Shown here one piece after another: positions 42,366 to 51,991 of a stretch of 64,000 nucleotides of DNA. Where the stretch lies: the NCBI GenBank assembly GCA_020054205.1, contig JAGVLS010000021.1, positions 1 through 64,000 on the forward strand, in the 5' to 3' direction. This DNA is from Candidatus Obscuribacterales bacterium (GTDB lineage: Bacteria > Cyanobacteriota > Vampirovibrionia > Obscuribacterales > Obscuribacteraceae). A program made the position numbers and the translations under genes. Positions within the stretch are counted from its first letter, which is position 1. Every line of letters starts with the position of its first letter. The notes beneath the pieces were generated by a model. That model was not told the DNA's origin and searched no databases. It saw nothing but the letters and a program-made list of their open reading frames with translations.

Positions 42366-42968
42366 ATGGTAGAAAATCATTACCAAAGCAAAGCCAAATC
42401 AGCTTTTCTAAAAATATTTAATATAGATAAAGCGCTGTCTCAAAATGGTTTCTTAGCCCATTTATTTGGTGTGGAGAATAAACGTCCAACAGGCACCGTT
42501 ACCTGGCAGCACACTTTACAAGCTTTGAATATGACAAATCTCTTACAGGGGATAAAAATCACTCCTAACTTTTTGTTCTTGCTTTTGTTTGCTGGACTTG
42601 TAGGCTGGCTCTTTATCATTTATTGGATAAGACACAATGAGCCATTTGCCAATTCTGTTTTAGGCACTCATTATGCGCCTGCTCCAACAGCACATGTTGA
42701 TCGTCAATTGGTTGCTGGTACCAAAGAAGCTTTACCGTTTCGCACTAGTCAAACTACCGGCGACATATATGTCCCAACACCTCAAATAAATGAACATAAT
42801 CAAGACTTAAACCAAACAAATCCTACGTATGCTCATAATAATTCCCATATTGCCAATCCAGATATTTCCCATCATGGCATATATAATCCCAATGGCATGA
42901 GTGCATATTTAGTGCCAATTACACATTCAGCTGGCAATACAAGAGTAAAAATGATTGTCAATCGCTAG
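42366..42968 (+). CDS. Single-span membrane protein of unknown function
   Basis: This protein has 200 residues. A basic N-terminal region of about 65 residues is followed by one transmembrane helix (NFLFLLLFAGLVGWLFIIYW, about 67-88). A polar Asn/His/Pro-rich tail follows (TYAHNNSHIANPDISHHG). The tail is probably extracytoplasmic or disordered. No family was recognised. The 190 nt before it contain two copies of AAGATCAGG (about 42200 and 42252), whose meaning is unknown. Confidence 0.6.
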   Translation: MVENHYQSKAKSAFLKIFNIDKALSQNGFLAHLFGVENKRPTGTVTWQHTLQALNMTNLLQGIKITPNFLFLLLFAGLVGWLFIIYWIRHNEPFANSVLGTHYAPAPTAHVDRQLVAGTKEALPFRTSQTTGDIYVPTPQINEHNQDLNQTNPTYAHNNSHIANPDISHHGIYNPNGMSAYLVPITHSAGNTRVKMIVNR

Positions 42969-43066
42969 AATATTAAGCAAAATTGTTCATAAAGATCATT
43001 TGCGGTAAGTAAGCCGGCATCTGTATTACAATAGACCAAAAGGAGCCCCAGACTAAATTTAAGCCT

Positions 43067-44056
43067 ATGGATGTTTACGATATAACCATTATTGGTGGCG
43101 GACCAACAGGTTTATTTGGCAGCTTTTATGCTGGTTTAAGAGGACTTAAAACCAAAGTCATAGATGTATTGCCAGAGCTTGGTGGACAATTGACAGCCTT
43201 ATATCCAGAAAAATACGTTTATGACGTTGCTGGACACCCTAAAATTTTAGCCAAAGACTTATCCAAAGCTTTGGGCACACAAGCACAACTTTTCAAGGCA
43301 ACAATGAGCCTTGGTGAAAAAGTGACAAATATGGAACAGACTGAAAATAATGTCTGGCGTATTGTTACCGACAAATCATCCGATCATTATTCCAAAGCTG
43401 TACTTTTAGCTTTAGGAGCTGGTGCTTGCGTTCCTAAAAAGCTTGATGTTGATTATGACAGAAACATGGAAGGTGAATGCATATTTTATGCAGTGAAAAA
43501 CAAAGAACGCTTCCGTGACAAACGTGTATTGATTATTGGTGGTGGCGATTCAGCTGTTGATTGGGCAAATGAATTTTCTCATTTAGCTAAAAACGTTTAT
43601 TTGATTCACAGACGCGATCAGTTTAGAGCAGTGCAGACATCTGTAGAAGAGATGAAGCATAATAAAGTTGATATCAAGACCTTTTATGAACTCAAACAAG
43701 TGATTGGCAATGGAAAAGTAGAAAAGGTCACCATTTTTGATAATCGTTCTGGGCAAGAGGAAACACTTGATATTGATGCCATATTGATCAATATTGGCTT
43801 TGTCATTAACTTAGATTTCCTTAAGTCCTGGGGACTTAAAATGGAAGTGAATGCAATTTCAGTAAACGAAAAAATGGAAACAAATTTACCTGGCATATAT
43901 GCTGCAGGCGACATTTGTTCTCATCCAGCTAAGTTAAAACTTATTGCTACTGGAGCAGCCGAGGCTGCCACAGCTGTGAATTTTGCTTGCACATATATTA
44001 ATCCATCTGCTAAAGCATTCCCTGGACATAGTTCCAACTTAAATCTCAGCATCTAA
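43067..44056 (+). CDS. Ferredoxin-NADP+ reductase, thioredoxin-reductase-like type
   Basis: This is a 329-residue flavoprotein. FAD binding is shown by IIGGGPTGLFGSFYAGLRG and the NAD(P) domain by VLIIGGGDSAVDWANEF with the phosphate-binding HRRDQFRA. LPGIYAAGDICSHPAKLKLI closes the FAD site. The CxxC of thioredoxin reductases is absent, and the C-terminal helix SAKAFPGHSSNL fits YumC-type ferredoxin-NADP reductases. It would link NADPH to ferredoxin pools and could feed the Fe-S small subunit of the Ehr-like complex, but that link is inference. Confidence 0.88.
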   Translation: MDVYDITIIGGGPTGLFGSFYAGLRGLKTKVIDVLPELGGQLTALYPEKYVYDVAGHPKILAKDLSKALGTQAQLFKATMSLGEKVTNMEQTENNVWRIVTDKSSDHYSKAVLLALGAGACVPKKLDVDYDRNMEGECIFYAVKNKERFRDKRVLIIGGGDSAVDWANEFSHLAKNVYLIHRRDQFRAVQTSVEEMKHNKVDIKTFYELKQVIGNGKVEKVTIFDNRSGQEETLDIDAILINIGFVINLDFLKSWGLKMEVNAISVNEKMETNLPGIYAAGDICSHPAKLKLIATGAAEAATAVNFACTYINPSAKAFPGHSSNLNLSI

Positions 44057-44152
44057 GTCGGCTCTAAGCATTTTTAGCGAGCATAAAGCTATTATGTATG
44101 CAGTCTCCTTGATTACATACAAAGAGTAGTTTTACTTGAGGTATCTAGCTAT

Positions 44153-44719
44153 ATGTCAATTCTCGTAGATCATGAAATTAAAGCTGAAATTGCTTCCGGC
44201 AAGCTCATTCTTGATCCTTATGATGTAAGACTGGTACAGCCAAATTCATATGACGTAAGACTAGATAAACGCTTTTCATGGCATGAGCGCAATGCCGTTG
44301 TGATTGACCCTTATGAATCTCAATCTGTTTTAGATCATTTAGCCCATGTCAGCGAAGACAGCATTGTAATTCAACCAGGACAATTTATTCTTGGTGCAAC
44401 ACTAGAAAAAATATCTTTGCCACGCAATATAGTTGGTCAATTAACTGGTAAATCAAGCTTAGCTCGTTTAGGAGTAATGGTGCATGTAACAGCAGGTTTT
44501 ATTGATGCTGGTTTTAGTCACCCTCCTGCTCAAATTACACTGGAAATAGTAAATGTGGGTAATCGCCCAGTGAGATTACATGCTGGTATGTCAATTGCCC
44601 AAATGGTATTTACTCGTACAGCTGATTGTGAAATTGCTTATCATGAGAAACCAGGGGCAAAATATAATGCACAGCCAGCAGCTGCTCATAGTCGTTATTA
44701 TTTAAATACTGTCAGTTAA
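44153..44719 (+). CDS. dcd: dCTP deaminase
   Basis: This is a 188-residue dUTPase-fold enzyme of normal Dcd length. Motifs include QPNSYDVRLDKRF near the N-terminus, LTGKSSLARLGVMVHVTAGF followed by IDAGF, and the catalytic Glu in ITLEIVNVGNRP. It deaminates dCTP to dUTP, or to dUMP if bifunctional. A tail with YNAQPAAAHSRYY matches nucleotide-binding C-termini. It stands alone between FNR and a large unknown gene. Confidence 0.93.
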   Translation: MSILVDHEIKAEIASGKLILDPYDVRLVQPNSYDVRLDKRFSWHERNAVVIDPYESQSVLDHLAHVSEDSIVIQPGQFILGATLEKISLPRNIVGQLTGKSSLARLGVMVHVTAGFIDAGFSHPPAQITLEIVNVGNRPVRLHAGMSIAQMVFTRTADCEIAYHEKPGAKYNAQPAAAHSRYYLNTVS

Positions 44720-44880
44720 ACTTTCATCGTTATCTATAGCCAGATTAATTCTAATGGGCATTGTCCCATAGATGGGGATTTTTACGGATTTACACCGTAT
44801 ATAAACAGTTCTATTATCACAAACCATAGGGAATTAGGCTCAATTTTTCAGGGTTTGGCTAGAAAGCAAAGGATTGAATT

Positions 44881-47355
44881 ATGGCAGGCGAAGAATTAAT
44901 ACCGCGAGACAATAATAATGCTGATCAGTTAAATAATAACGACATTCCTCCACTCATATTAGCTTTAAATGACGATCCTGTCCCCACAGCAGTACAAAGA
45001 ATTACACCTGTTAATCCTGATATTAATACATGGACGGAAGATCCAAATGCCAATGGTACAAACGGCAAGCCAAAATGGCGACGTAGTTATGGCGAAGAAT
45101 TACCACCAGCTTTAGACCCTAATACTCCTGCTCCAGGTGTTGCAGTTCCTAGTTGGCCACCAGCTGATACTGCCCCAATACAGCCAAAACCGAATCCAGC
45201 TGAAGCACAGCGTCCACAAACCACACCACAAATTCTTCCTGATGCTGTTGGACTTCAACAAGGACAACCAACAGCCGACATCAAAATGGATCAAGAAAGA
45301 ATACGCAAAATTTTAGATAATTCACTAGAGCCAAATTATGGACAAGCAAGTACTTTAGGTCACATAGCCCTCGGTGGAGCAGGTGGCTTATTAGGAGGCG
45401 GACCATTACCTCAGTTATATGATAGAACCGTAGCTTGCGTAGCTTGGGCAGGTAAAAGATTTGGTATTAAGCAAGCCCCAGGAGGATTACTTGGTGCTGT
45501 GCATAATGAATTTAGTCCACATGCTATAGCTTCTGTTGAGGAAATGTCTAAAATAGCTGAATTAGAGACAGTAAAAGAAGGTGCCGAAAAGCAATTAACA
45601 GATGCTAAAGGCAAATTACCACAAGCACTTGCCGACCGCGATGCGTTAACTAAAGAATTTGGTCCAAGAACAAAAATTGGACAGTATCTAAGACAACATG
45701 GCACAGATATAGCCATGTTAGAACAAGTAACTGCTGCTGAAGGACAAGCACCCAATAAAGCTATTGGACAACTTCTTACTCGCCAACAATGCAATACATT
45801 AACAGAGCCTATACGATTACAAAAAAATGTCGACGTAATTCCTGAAGTTATTAATAAACTTGATGGCGAAATTAAAGTTTTAAATGACAATATGGCTGAA
45901 GCTGGTAAAGTTAAAGCTTTTAGTCGCCCAAGTAGTTCTTATTGGAAAGATTTCACTAAAGGTGGTGCTGGCGCTGGCAGTATTTTAGCTTTAAATTATG
46001 GTTTAGATAAATATTTTTACGATAAAAATCATATCGATCGTACTTGGTTTTTAGACGGCGTAGGAGTACCAGCTGGATTACTTTGGTCAGCTTATTCTAA
46101 AAAACCAGGTAGAGGATTATTTCTTGCTGGATCATCAATAGTCGGTAGTTATCTACTTGATAAAAACACACCTCTAGACAATGATGCTTATTCCACGCTT
46201 ATGCGTCCTAATAATGTAGATGCTGTTGGTGCCGGTGTGTCATTTGCTTTATCAACAAAAACAGGCTGGAAAGGAAATCTTGCTATGTTTGCTGGCACAT
46301 GGTTAGTAGGGCGTGGCTATAATATAGTAAGCGATGCATTAAGAGAAGATCCTAGTGAAGCTTATAAAGAAGCCACTGATAATTTTAAAGCATACATAGA
46401 TAAGCCAAGTACAGATGCATTTCAGACTGCTGTACAAAAAGGTAAAAACATAGGTATGTCCAGTGAAGCAGTTTTAGAATTAGATTTGAAAGATTGGCGT
46501 GATAGCCACAATTATCAAGGTCAAGCTAATGCTAGCGAATGGGTACCATACATTGAAGCAATGAATTGTAATGCCGTATCGGTATTAAGCGGTACTGCTG
46601 TAAGAACAGCATCCATTGCTGAAGCCCGCTTAGCCAGTGGCTCGAGGCTAGTAACGCCAAATATACGTCCTGGTGAGCAGGTAAATCATGATCATACAGA
46701 TAGAATTTTGCCTGGCACAGATTATGATTTTGGTGGCGAAGCAGCAATATTTTTTGATCTAACTAGAGAATTAGGCAAAGCTGCTGCAGATTATGCCGCT
46801 AGCCACAAAGATCAAAATATTCATGGGCATAAAATTACTGCAGCTGATATTGCCCAACAAAATGAAATTAGCCAATATGCAACAGATAGAATTGATGATA
46901 TATGTAATGGTGTTGACGGGCAAGGACATGACATGGATGCTATTTTCACTGAACTAAAACATGTTTATCGCATGAAAATAGCTGAATCAGGTAATCCAAT
47001 TGGTGATTTTGAACAAAGAATGGCTAAACTTGTAGATAATCCAGCAAGTAGTGACCCCAAAATACAAGCAAAAACAGCAAGAGATATAGGGCTCTTAATG
47101 TTAGCAATTGCTGATTACAAAGCCGAACAAGGTGATGGTATTGGTGCTGCACAAATGTATACAGCAGCTGCAGTATGTTACAGCAAAACAGTAGCAATTG
47201 ACCCTAATGCTCCAGATAATTCTAAAATTCATAAAATAGCAAAGCGTATTGCTGATGAAAGAAAGCTTGATACAGCTATATGGAGACAGTTTGAAAGCAA
47301 CGCAGCTAATCCAAATAATATACCAAATCCATTGTCAGACAAGACAAAAAGATAA
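44881..47355 (+). CDS. Large protein of unknown function with hydrophobic glycine-rich middle and TPR-like end
   Basis: This protein has 824 residues. Positions 1-130 are Asn/Pro-rich and probably disordered. Residues 155-200 and 360-470 hold short Gly/Ala-rich hydrophobic stretches (LGHIALGGAGGLLGGGPLPQ, VGVPAGLLWSAYSKKPGRGL), with a predicted helical or coiled-coil segment between them. The C-terminal part contains a TPR-like helix pair (GIGAAQMYTAAAVCYSKTVA). There is no signal peptide, so export would need another route. No homologous family was recognised. The 160-nt upstream gap holds a TATAAA and a small CCCA-TAGA-TGGG hairpin. The composition matches its neighbours. Confidence 0.65.
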   Translation: MAGEELIPRDNNNADQLNNNDIPPLILALNDDPVPTAVQRITPVNPDINTWTEDPNANGTNGKPKWRRSYGEELPPALDPNTPAPGVAVPSWPPADTAPIQPKPNPAEAQRPQTTPQILPDAVGLQQGQPTADIKMDQERIRKILDNSLEPNYGQASTLGHIALGGAGGLLGGGPLPQLYDRTVACVAWAGKRFGIKQAPGGLLGAVHNEFSPHAIASVEEMSKIAELETVKEGAEKQLTDAKGKLPQALADRDALTKEFGPRTKIGQYLRQHGTDIAMLEQVTAAEGQAPNKAIGQLLTRQQCNTLTEPIRLQKNVDVIPEVINKLDGEIKVLNDNMAEAGKVKAFSRPSSSYWKDFTKGGAGAGSILALNYGLDKYFYDKNHIDRTWFLDGVGVPAGLLWSAYSKKPGRGLFLAGSSIVGSYLLDKNTPLDNDAYSTLMRPNNVDAVGAGVSFALSTKTGWKGNLAMFAGTWLVGRGYNIVSDALREDPSEAYKEATDNFKAYIDKPSTDAFQTAVQKGKNIGMSSEAVLELDLKDWRDSHNYQGQANASEWVPYIEAMNCNAVSVLSGTAVRTASIAEARLASGSRLVTPNIRPGEQVNHDHTDRILPGTDYDFGGEAAIFFDLTRELGKAAADYAASHKDQNIHGHKITAADIAQQNEISQYATDRIDDICNGVDGQGHDMDAIFTELKHVYRMKIAESGNPIGDFEQRMAKLVDNPASSDPKIQAKTARDIGLLMLAIADYKAEQGDGIGAAQMYTAAAVCYSKTVAIDPNAPDNSKIHKIAKRIADERKLDTAIWRQFESNAANPNNIPNPLSDKTKR

Positions 47356-47421
47356 ATGAACTAAAAAGCAATTTATTACGTCTATCTATATATATTGCCA
47401 AAATAATTAATGGAAGACATA

Positions 47422-49275
47422 ATGATACGCTTTTTAGCGTGGTTAGAATTGCCACCACGACAAACTGTTGCGTGCACTTTGTTATTTGCTTACGGAATAG
47501 CAATAGCGGCTTTTGAATTGCCTATATATTATTTATTAGCTATATCGCTCATATTTTTTTTGCTTTTTTGTTTTAGTCAAAACAAAAAATATATAGCATG
47601 TTTTTTGTTAATACCAATCCTTGGCTGGACATATTGTACAGCTAGAATACCTATCATAACCAAACAAGATTTATCTTTATTATGCAAGTCAAATAAATTG
47701 AGAAAAGTAGTTTTTAGTGCTTGTGTTATTGATGTATTTGCAAAAACAAATGACGAATCAAATAAAATACTTGTTTCTTGCCAAAATCTAATTTATCCAT
47801 ACCAAGAAAAATTAACAGGCAAAACCATAATTAAAAATCTCAAGGCACAACAAATAACAATTGGACAACAAATTAAAGTTTATGGTTATGCTTATTTACC
47901 AATAAAAAAACAATTTCCCTGGGAATTTGATTATTGCCAATATTTAGCTAAGCAAGGCATTTTTTCTTTAGTGCAAGCTAATAAAATATCCTTGCTTTCA
48001 AATAATTCTATTTTTTTAAACAAATACTTTGACAATTTGCGAAGTAAAATTATTTCACTACATATAAAAGCACTAGGCAATGAAGAAGGATCATTTGTCT
48101 CAGCACTGGTCATGGGTAACAGAAGCATCAAATTACCAGACATTATTGTCCAAGAATTTCAAAATCTTGGTCTATCCCATGTATTAGCAGCTTCTGGCTT
48201 TAATCTAACAATTGTTACCGGCTCTGTTTGGTATATAAGCAAAAGACTCATTCATTCACCACGCATAGTAAGCCTCATCAGCATGTGTTCACTTTTTATG
48301 TTTATTGGACTAGCAGGAGCAAGTCCATCTGTTATTCGTGCTTCCATTATGTGCACATTTATACTTATATCAAAAGCACTGTTTAGAAATATATATTCCC
48401 CAGCTGCACTTTGCCTAGCATTATTATTTAGCCTATTAATTGATCCATTAGCAATAACAGATATTGGTTTGCAATTATCTTATGCTGCAACTTCAGGCAT
48501 AATTCTAGGAGCAAATAAACTTACTAAAACAATTCAGCAATTGATACCAATTACACCTAAGATTTTTGCTGAATTGTTTTCTGTCATTTTATTAGCCCAA
48601 GCAAGCACATTACCAATACAAATTTATTATTTTTGGAATATTGGTATTTGGTTTTTTATAGCCAATATATTACTAGCCCTTACAATTCCAACAATTACTA
48701 TAATTGCATTTGTATCATCTACGTTTGTATGTATTTCAACTTCATTTGCTGTTCTTCTGGATAAACTTGCTCATTATCCAATTGCCTTTACACTCTACAC
48801 AGTACACTATTTATCACATTTTACTGGTGCAAAAATTGTCATTGGTCCAGCAACATTAATAGCAGTAATAATTTATTATTTAGTTTTCTTTTTAAATTTA
48901 GCCATCATAGACAAAATAAATATACGCATTTATTCTATTTTTGCTTTTTCAATTTCTCTTTACTTATTATTTTGGCGACCGTCATTAGCGCCACTAACAA
49001 TGTTTTGTACTAAAGATTCATTTGTTTGTTTGGATGGCCAAAAGAATATATTTTGTTATGGCAATGTCAATGATAAAAAAATCACTCGTTTTTTATCATA
49101 TTTTGGTGCCCAAAATACCAATAAAACAAATACAAATTATACAGTCAAAGAATATAATAAAAAAATTTCAATTACTAATAAAACCTGTCAAAAAAGTATT
49201 GTATTAACTGGTCCGCCCTGGCAGACAATAAAACCAATTGATACTGCCATAAAAATATATTATTGGCAGCACTAG
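47422..49275 (+). CDS. comEC: ComEC/Rec2-family DNA-uptake channel protein, without metallo-beta-lactamase domain
   Basis: This is a polytopic protein of about 617 residues. The ComEC competence domain is visible: GNRSIKLPDIIVQEFQNLGL then SHVLAASGFNLTIVTGSVWY and GLAGASPSVIRASIMCTFIL. An N-terminal DUF4131-like membrane and OB region comes before it. After the last helices only about 90 residues remain, without the HxHxDH motif of the usual C-terminal hydrolase domain. An ATG at 47410 would add four residues. It would form the inner-membrane channel for single-stranded DNA uptake. Other com genes are not in the window; CinA is at 59-60 kb. Confidence 0.85.
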   Translation: MIRFLAWLELPPRQTVACTLLFAYGIAIAAFELPIYYLLAISLIFFLLFCFSQNKKYIACFLLIPILGWTYCTARIPIITKQDLSLLCKSNKLRKVVFSACVIDVFAKTNDESNKILVSCQNLIYPYQEKLTGKTIIKNLKAQQITIGQQIKVYGYAYLPIKKQFPWEFDYCQYLAKQGIFSLVQANKISLLSNNSIFLNKYFDNLRSKIISLHIKALGNEEGSFVSALVMGNRSIKLPDIIVQEFQNLGLSHVLAASGFNLTIVTGSVWYISKRLIHSPRIVSLISMCSLFMFIGLAGASPSVIRASIMCTFILISKALFRNIYSPAALCLALLFSLLIDPLAITDIGLQLSYAATSGIILGANKLTKTIQQLIPITPKIFAELFSVILLAQASTLPIQIYYFWNIGIWFFIANILLALTIPTITIIAFVSSTFVCISTSFAVLLDKLAHYPIAFTLYTVHYLSHFTGAKIVIGPATLIAVIIYYLVFFLNLAIIDKINIRIYSIFAFSISLYLLFWRPSLAPLTMFCTKDSFVCLDGQKNIFCYGNVNDKKITRFLSYFGAQNTNKTNTNYTVKEYNKKISITNKTCQKSIVLTGPPWQTIKPIDTAIKIYYWQH

Positions 49276-49282
49276 TGATTAG

Positions 49283-50467
49283 TTATTTAGATGCGTTTGG
49301 AATCTCTTGTAACTCATCAACCGTATAAGTAAATTTATAGAGTAAGTCCAAATAATCATGAGAAAAGCTTGCAGGCAGTGGACGATTAGAGCAAGATTGG
49401 GCAATGGCATTCATAGCTGCTTCATCTGTGCCACTATCAGACGATGACTGCACTAAACGCATAAAGGCAAGTTTGCCATTACGTCTAATGCGAAATAATA
49501 TTTGTGCTTGTCTTGATTGTCCCTTGGGTGGAGACCAAGCTAGTTTAATGCGTCTTTGTAATTCTTTTAAGTATAAAGCTAATTCATTTTTTGAGCCTGT
49601 GCCACCTGATGAATGTCCACCTTTTTGAAAGACATTTGTACTATCTTTATCACCATCATTTTCCATTATTTCCACCATTTCTGGTGGCGCGACTTCTTCC
49701 ATATAAGAATCAGTATTATTATTTTGAGTTTTCTTTGGTTTAGGAAAATGTGCTTGCCAAGCCACACTTGGCACCAAGCTTACTAAATGACCAGCATTTT
49801 CAATTGGTTTTGTTATCTGCTCTTGTTTGGCTTCAGATTTTTTTTGTAATTGTGTTTGATTTACCAAGCTAGCTTTGACAGGACGCCTGACAGGCTCTGT
49901 CAAAGAACCTTGTTGAGTAGTCATATCAGCAGCACGTTTACGTAATACTTTATACTGTTTAGTTGATGATAGTGGATCATGATTATTTATAAAATCGTTA
50001 TTGCTTACAAATTCAATATCAACAATTTGTTTTTGGGCAGCAACCGGCACCACAGGTTTAAATACAAATAAATAAGCAAAACCAAGAAATAATAAAGAGC
50101 TTATAAAATAAGTACTAGCAAAAGAAGCAAAAAAACCCATTGGTTCTTTATTTTCTTGTCCAATAAATGTACTTTCAAAAGAAAGAATATAGCGAGTAAC
50201 GTGACAAGCCGCTGCCACAGCAGTAATTGCCAATGTAATGTACCAAGGCATTGCTTCAAAAGAAAGCCCTAATATTACTAACGCATAAATCCATAGAGCA
50301 GAGGATAAAAGAATGACTAAAGCTGAAATTGCGCTCAACACAATTTCTTTTTTGCGTTCAGCAATATGAGCAAGTGATAGCTCACTGCTATTTCTTATAT
50401 AAGCTTGTCCAATTTTCCTATCGATTGTTTTATTTACCCATAGCAGCGAAATAAACGGCACAAGCAT
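49283..50467 (-). CDS. Membrane protein with C-terminal TonB-like domain
   Basis: This protein has 394 residues. A short basic start and three or four transmembrane helices (about residues 40-145) precede a long polar linker (150-290). A TonB C-terminal-like domain ends it, with ELALYLKELQRRIKLAWSPP and ILFRIRRNGKLAFMRLVQSS followed by the AAMNAI helix. Ordinary TonB has one helix, so the multi-helix anchor is unusual. It overlaps the AAA ATPase gene by 38 nt and is surely cotranslated with it. It may couple cytoplasmic ATPase action to the cell envelope; that is inference. Confidence 0.7.
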   Translation of the reverse strand: MLVPFISLLWVNKTIDRKIGQAYIRNSSELSLAHIAERKKEIVLSAISALVILLSSALWIYALVILGLSFEAMPWYITLAITAVAAACHVTRYILSFESTFIGQENKEPMGFFASFASTYFISSLLFLGFAYLFVFKPVVPVAAQKQIVDIEFVSNNDFINNHDPLSSTKQYKVLRKRAADMTTQQGSLTEPVRRPVKASLVNQTQLQKKSEAKQEQITKPIENAGHLVSLVPSVAWQAHFPKPKKTQNNNTDSYMEEVAPPEMVEIMENDGDKDSTNVFQKGGHSSGGTGSKNELALYLKELQRRIKLAWSPPKGQSRQAQILFRIRRNGKLAFMRLVQSSSDSGTDEAAMNAIAQSCSNRPLPASFSHDYLDLLYKFTYTVDELQEIPNASK

Positions 50468-51710
50468 GATCGATATACTCGCGCGTCAACCTAGGTTCTG
50501 TTTGTAGAAACTTACAAAGATTTGTAATTTGATCAACAACGTCACGTGGATGGCAACAACGCATATTGCGTTTGCCACTGCGATATTGAGTATCAAGCAA
50601 ATAATTTACTGCTTCTTCATTATATGGGATACCAACCTTCTGGCAATATTGCAAGAAAATCCACTTAAACTCTTCTTCTGTTGGAGTAGTGATATTTATT
50701 TTGTAGGGAATACGTCTTAAGAACGCTTCGTCAACCAAATCTTGAGGATTTAAGTTAGTAGAAAATACAATCAATTGTTCAAATGGTACTTCCAACTTTT
50801 TCCCAGTGTGCAGTGTTAGATAGTCCACACGTTTTTCCAGTGGTACAATCCAACGATTAAGTAATGATTTGTGGTCAATTCTTTGACGGCCAAAGTCATC
50901 TATAAGCAACAAGCCGCAATTTGACTTGAGCTGCAATGGAGCTTCATACAGCTTAGCTGAATAGTCATATTGCAATTCAAGCATATCAATTGTCAATTCA
51001 CCACCAACTACTACGCAAGGACGCTGAATGCGTACCCAGCGATGATCATAGTCACGTGGATAATTAGATGCAGCTACCGGTACATGATTATGATGGTCAA
51101 AAACTCGAACAATTTGTCCATCGATTTCAACAGCGTATGGAATAAAAATATGTCCTCTAAAACTGCGCGTAATGCGCTCAGCTATAGAAGTTTTTCCATT
51201 GCCAGCTTCTCCAAACAAAAACATCCCTCTACCGGAATTAATAGCTGGACCAACAGTATTTATCGTCCGGCGATTAACCATGATGTCTGAAAATGCCACT
51301 TCCAATTCACGCGGAGTGACAGCTTCTTTGCGCACTGTTTGATATTTTAAAGATTCAACATATGATGACCAAGGAACAGGGCAAGCACCTACGTATGTAT
51401 TATGGTCAAAATAAGCTCTCGCTCTATCGCGCCCTTTTTCGGTAGGCACATATTCATAGTCAGCAATTCCACCAGCTGACCTAACTTCAACTAACATTTG
51501 TTTTTTAAGTGACTCTAAGATTTCTTCAACAATCTTGAATGGCAGATTGGTACGGGTAGCAACTTCACGACCAAGGGCAAAGTTAACTAAATAAATGTCT
51601 TTGAGAATTAACTCTTCTAAAAGACCTTCTTTTAATCCAGTTTCTTCAATTGTATTTGGATAAGGAGGAACGAACTCTTGTTGGGGGGCTTGCCTTAATT
51701 GTTGGACCAT
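50430..51710 (-). CDS. AAA ATPase with N-terminal winged-helix domain
   Basis: This protein has 426 residues. Residues 25-90 look like a winged helix (KDIYLVNFALGREVATRTNL, then IVEEILESLKKQMLVEV). A linker (YFDHNTYVGACPVPWSSYVE) leads to a AAA core with Walker A GEAGNGKTS and Walker B GLLLIDDFG. Sensor 1 is IVFSTNLNP, and arginine-finger-like RRIPYKI follows. The family is a conserved bacterial ATPase without assigned function as far as I know. It is distinct from MoxR and ClpX. It is coupled with a TonB-domain membrane protein. Confidence 0.8.
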   Translation of the reverse strand: MVQQLRQAPQQEFVPPYPNTIEETGLKEGLLEELILKDIYLVNFALGREVATRTNLPFKIVEEILESLKKQMLVEVRSAGGIADYEYVPTEKGRDRARAYFDHNTYVGACPVPWSSYVESLKYQTVRKEAVTPRELEVAFSDIMVNRRTINTVGPAINSGRGMFLFGEAGNGKTSIAERITRSFRGHIFIPYAVEIDGQIVRVFDHHNHVPVAASNYPRDYDHRWVRIQRPCVVVGGELTIDMLELQYDYSAKLYEAPLQLKSNCGLLLIDDFGRQRIDHKSLLNRWIVPLEKRVDYLTLHTGKKLEVPFEQLIVFSTNLNPQDLVDEAFLRRIPYKINITTPTEEEFKWIFLQYCQKVGIPYNEEAVNYLLDTQYRSGKRNMRCCHPRDVVDQITNLCKFLQTEPRLTREYIDHACAVYFAAMGK

Positions 51711-51828
51711 GGTCTGTTTCCTATAATTTAGTAAAAATATTTAAAAATAGAATCAAGTATCTTTATTATTGTGCCAATTCTGGCAAAAAACTAAGCACTT
51801 GACTATAAAATCATAGCAAAAAATGCTC

Positions 51829-51856
51829 TTGACTGAATGATCTTCTTAATTATAGC
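51829..51856 (+). promoter_or_regulatory. Candidate glyQ promoter
   Basis: TTGACT (51829-51834), 16-nt spacer, TATAGC (51851-51856). The leader to 51992 is about 130 nt. It contains AGGAGGA (about 51861) without a good reading frame behind it, and a 14-codon frame from 51900. I see no T-box motif. Confidence 0.35.
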
Positions 51857-51991
51857 TTTTAGGAGGAAGATTTATCAGCCTTATCTAGAATATATCAATT
51901 ATGCAAAGATTATCGAAAAAAGCCGCCTTCCATTGGGCTGCCTGATTTCTAACTGATAAACTAGTGAGATTAACTAAGAGAGATTAACCAA

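Noticed and set aside
45411-45890. 159-codon minus-strand frame within the large unknown gene
   Set aside because: Cys/Ser-rich composition typical of an antisense shadow; the plus-strand frame continues through it without interruption.
51857-51991. Glycine T-box or leader peptide control of glyQ
   Set aside because: No T-box sequence or specifier loop seen; the 14-codon frame from 51900 has no glycine codons and no close ribosome site.
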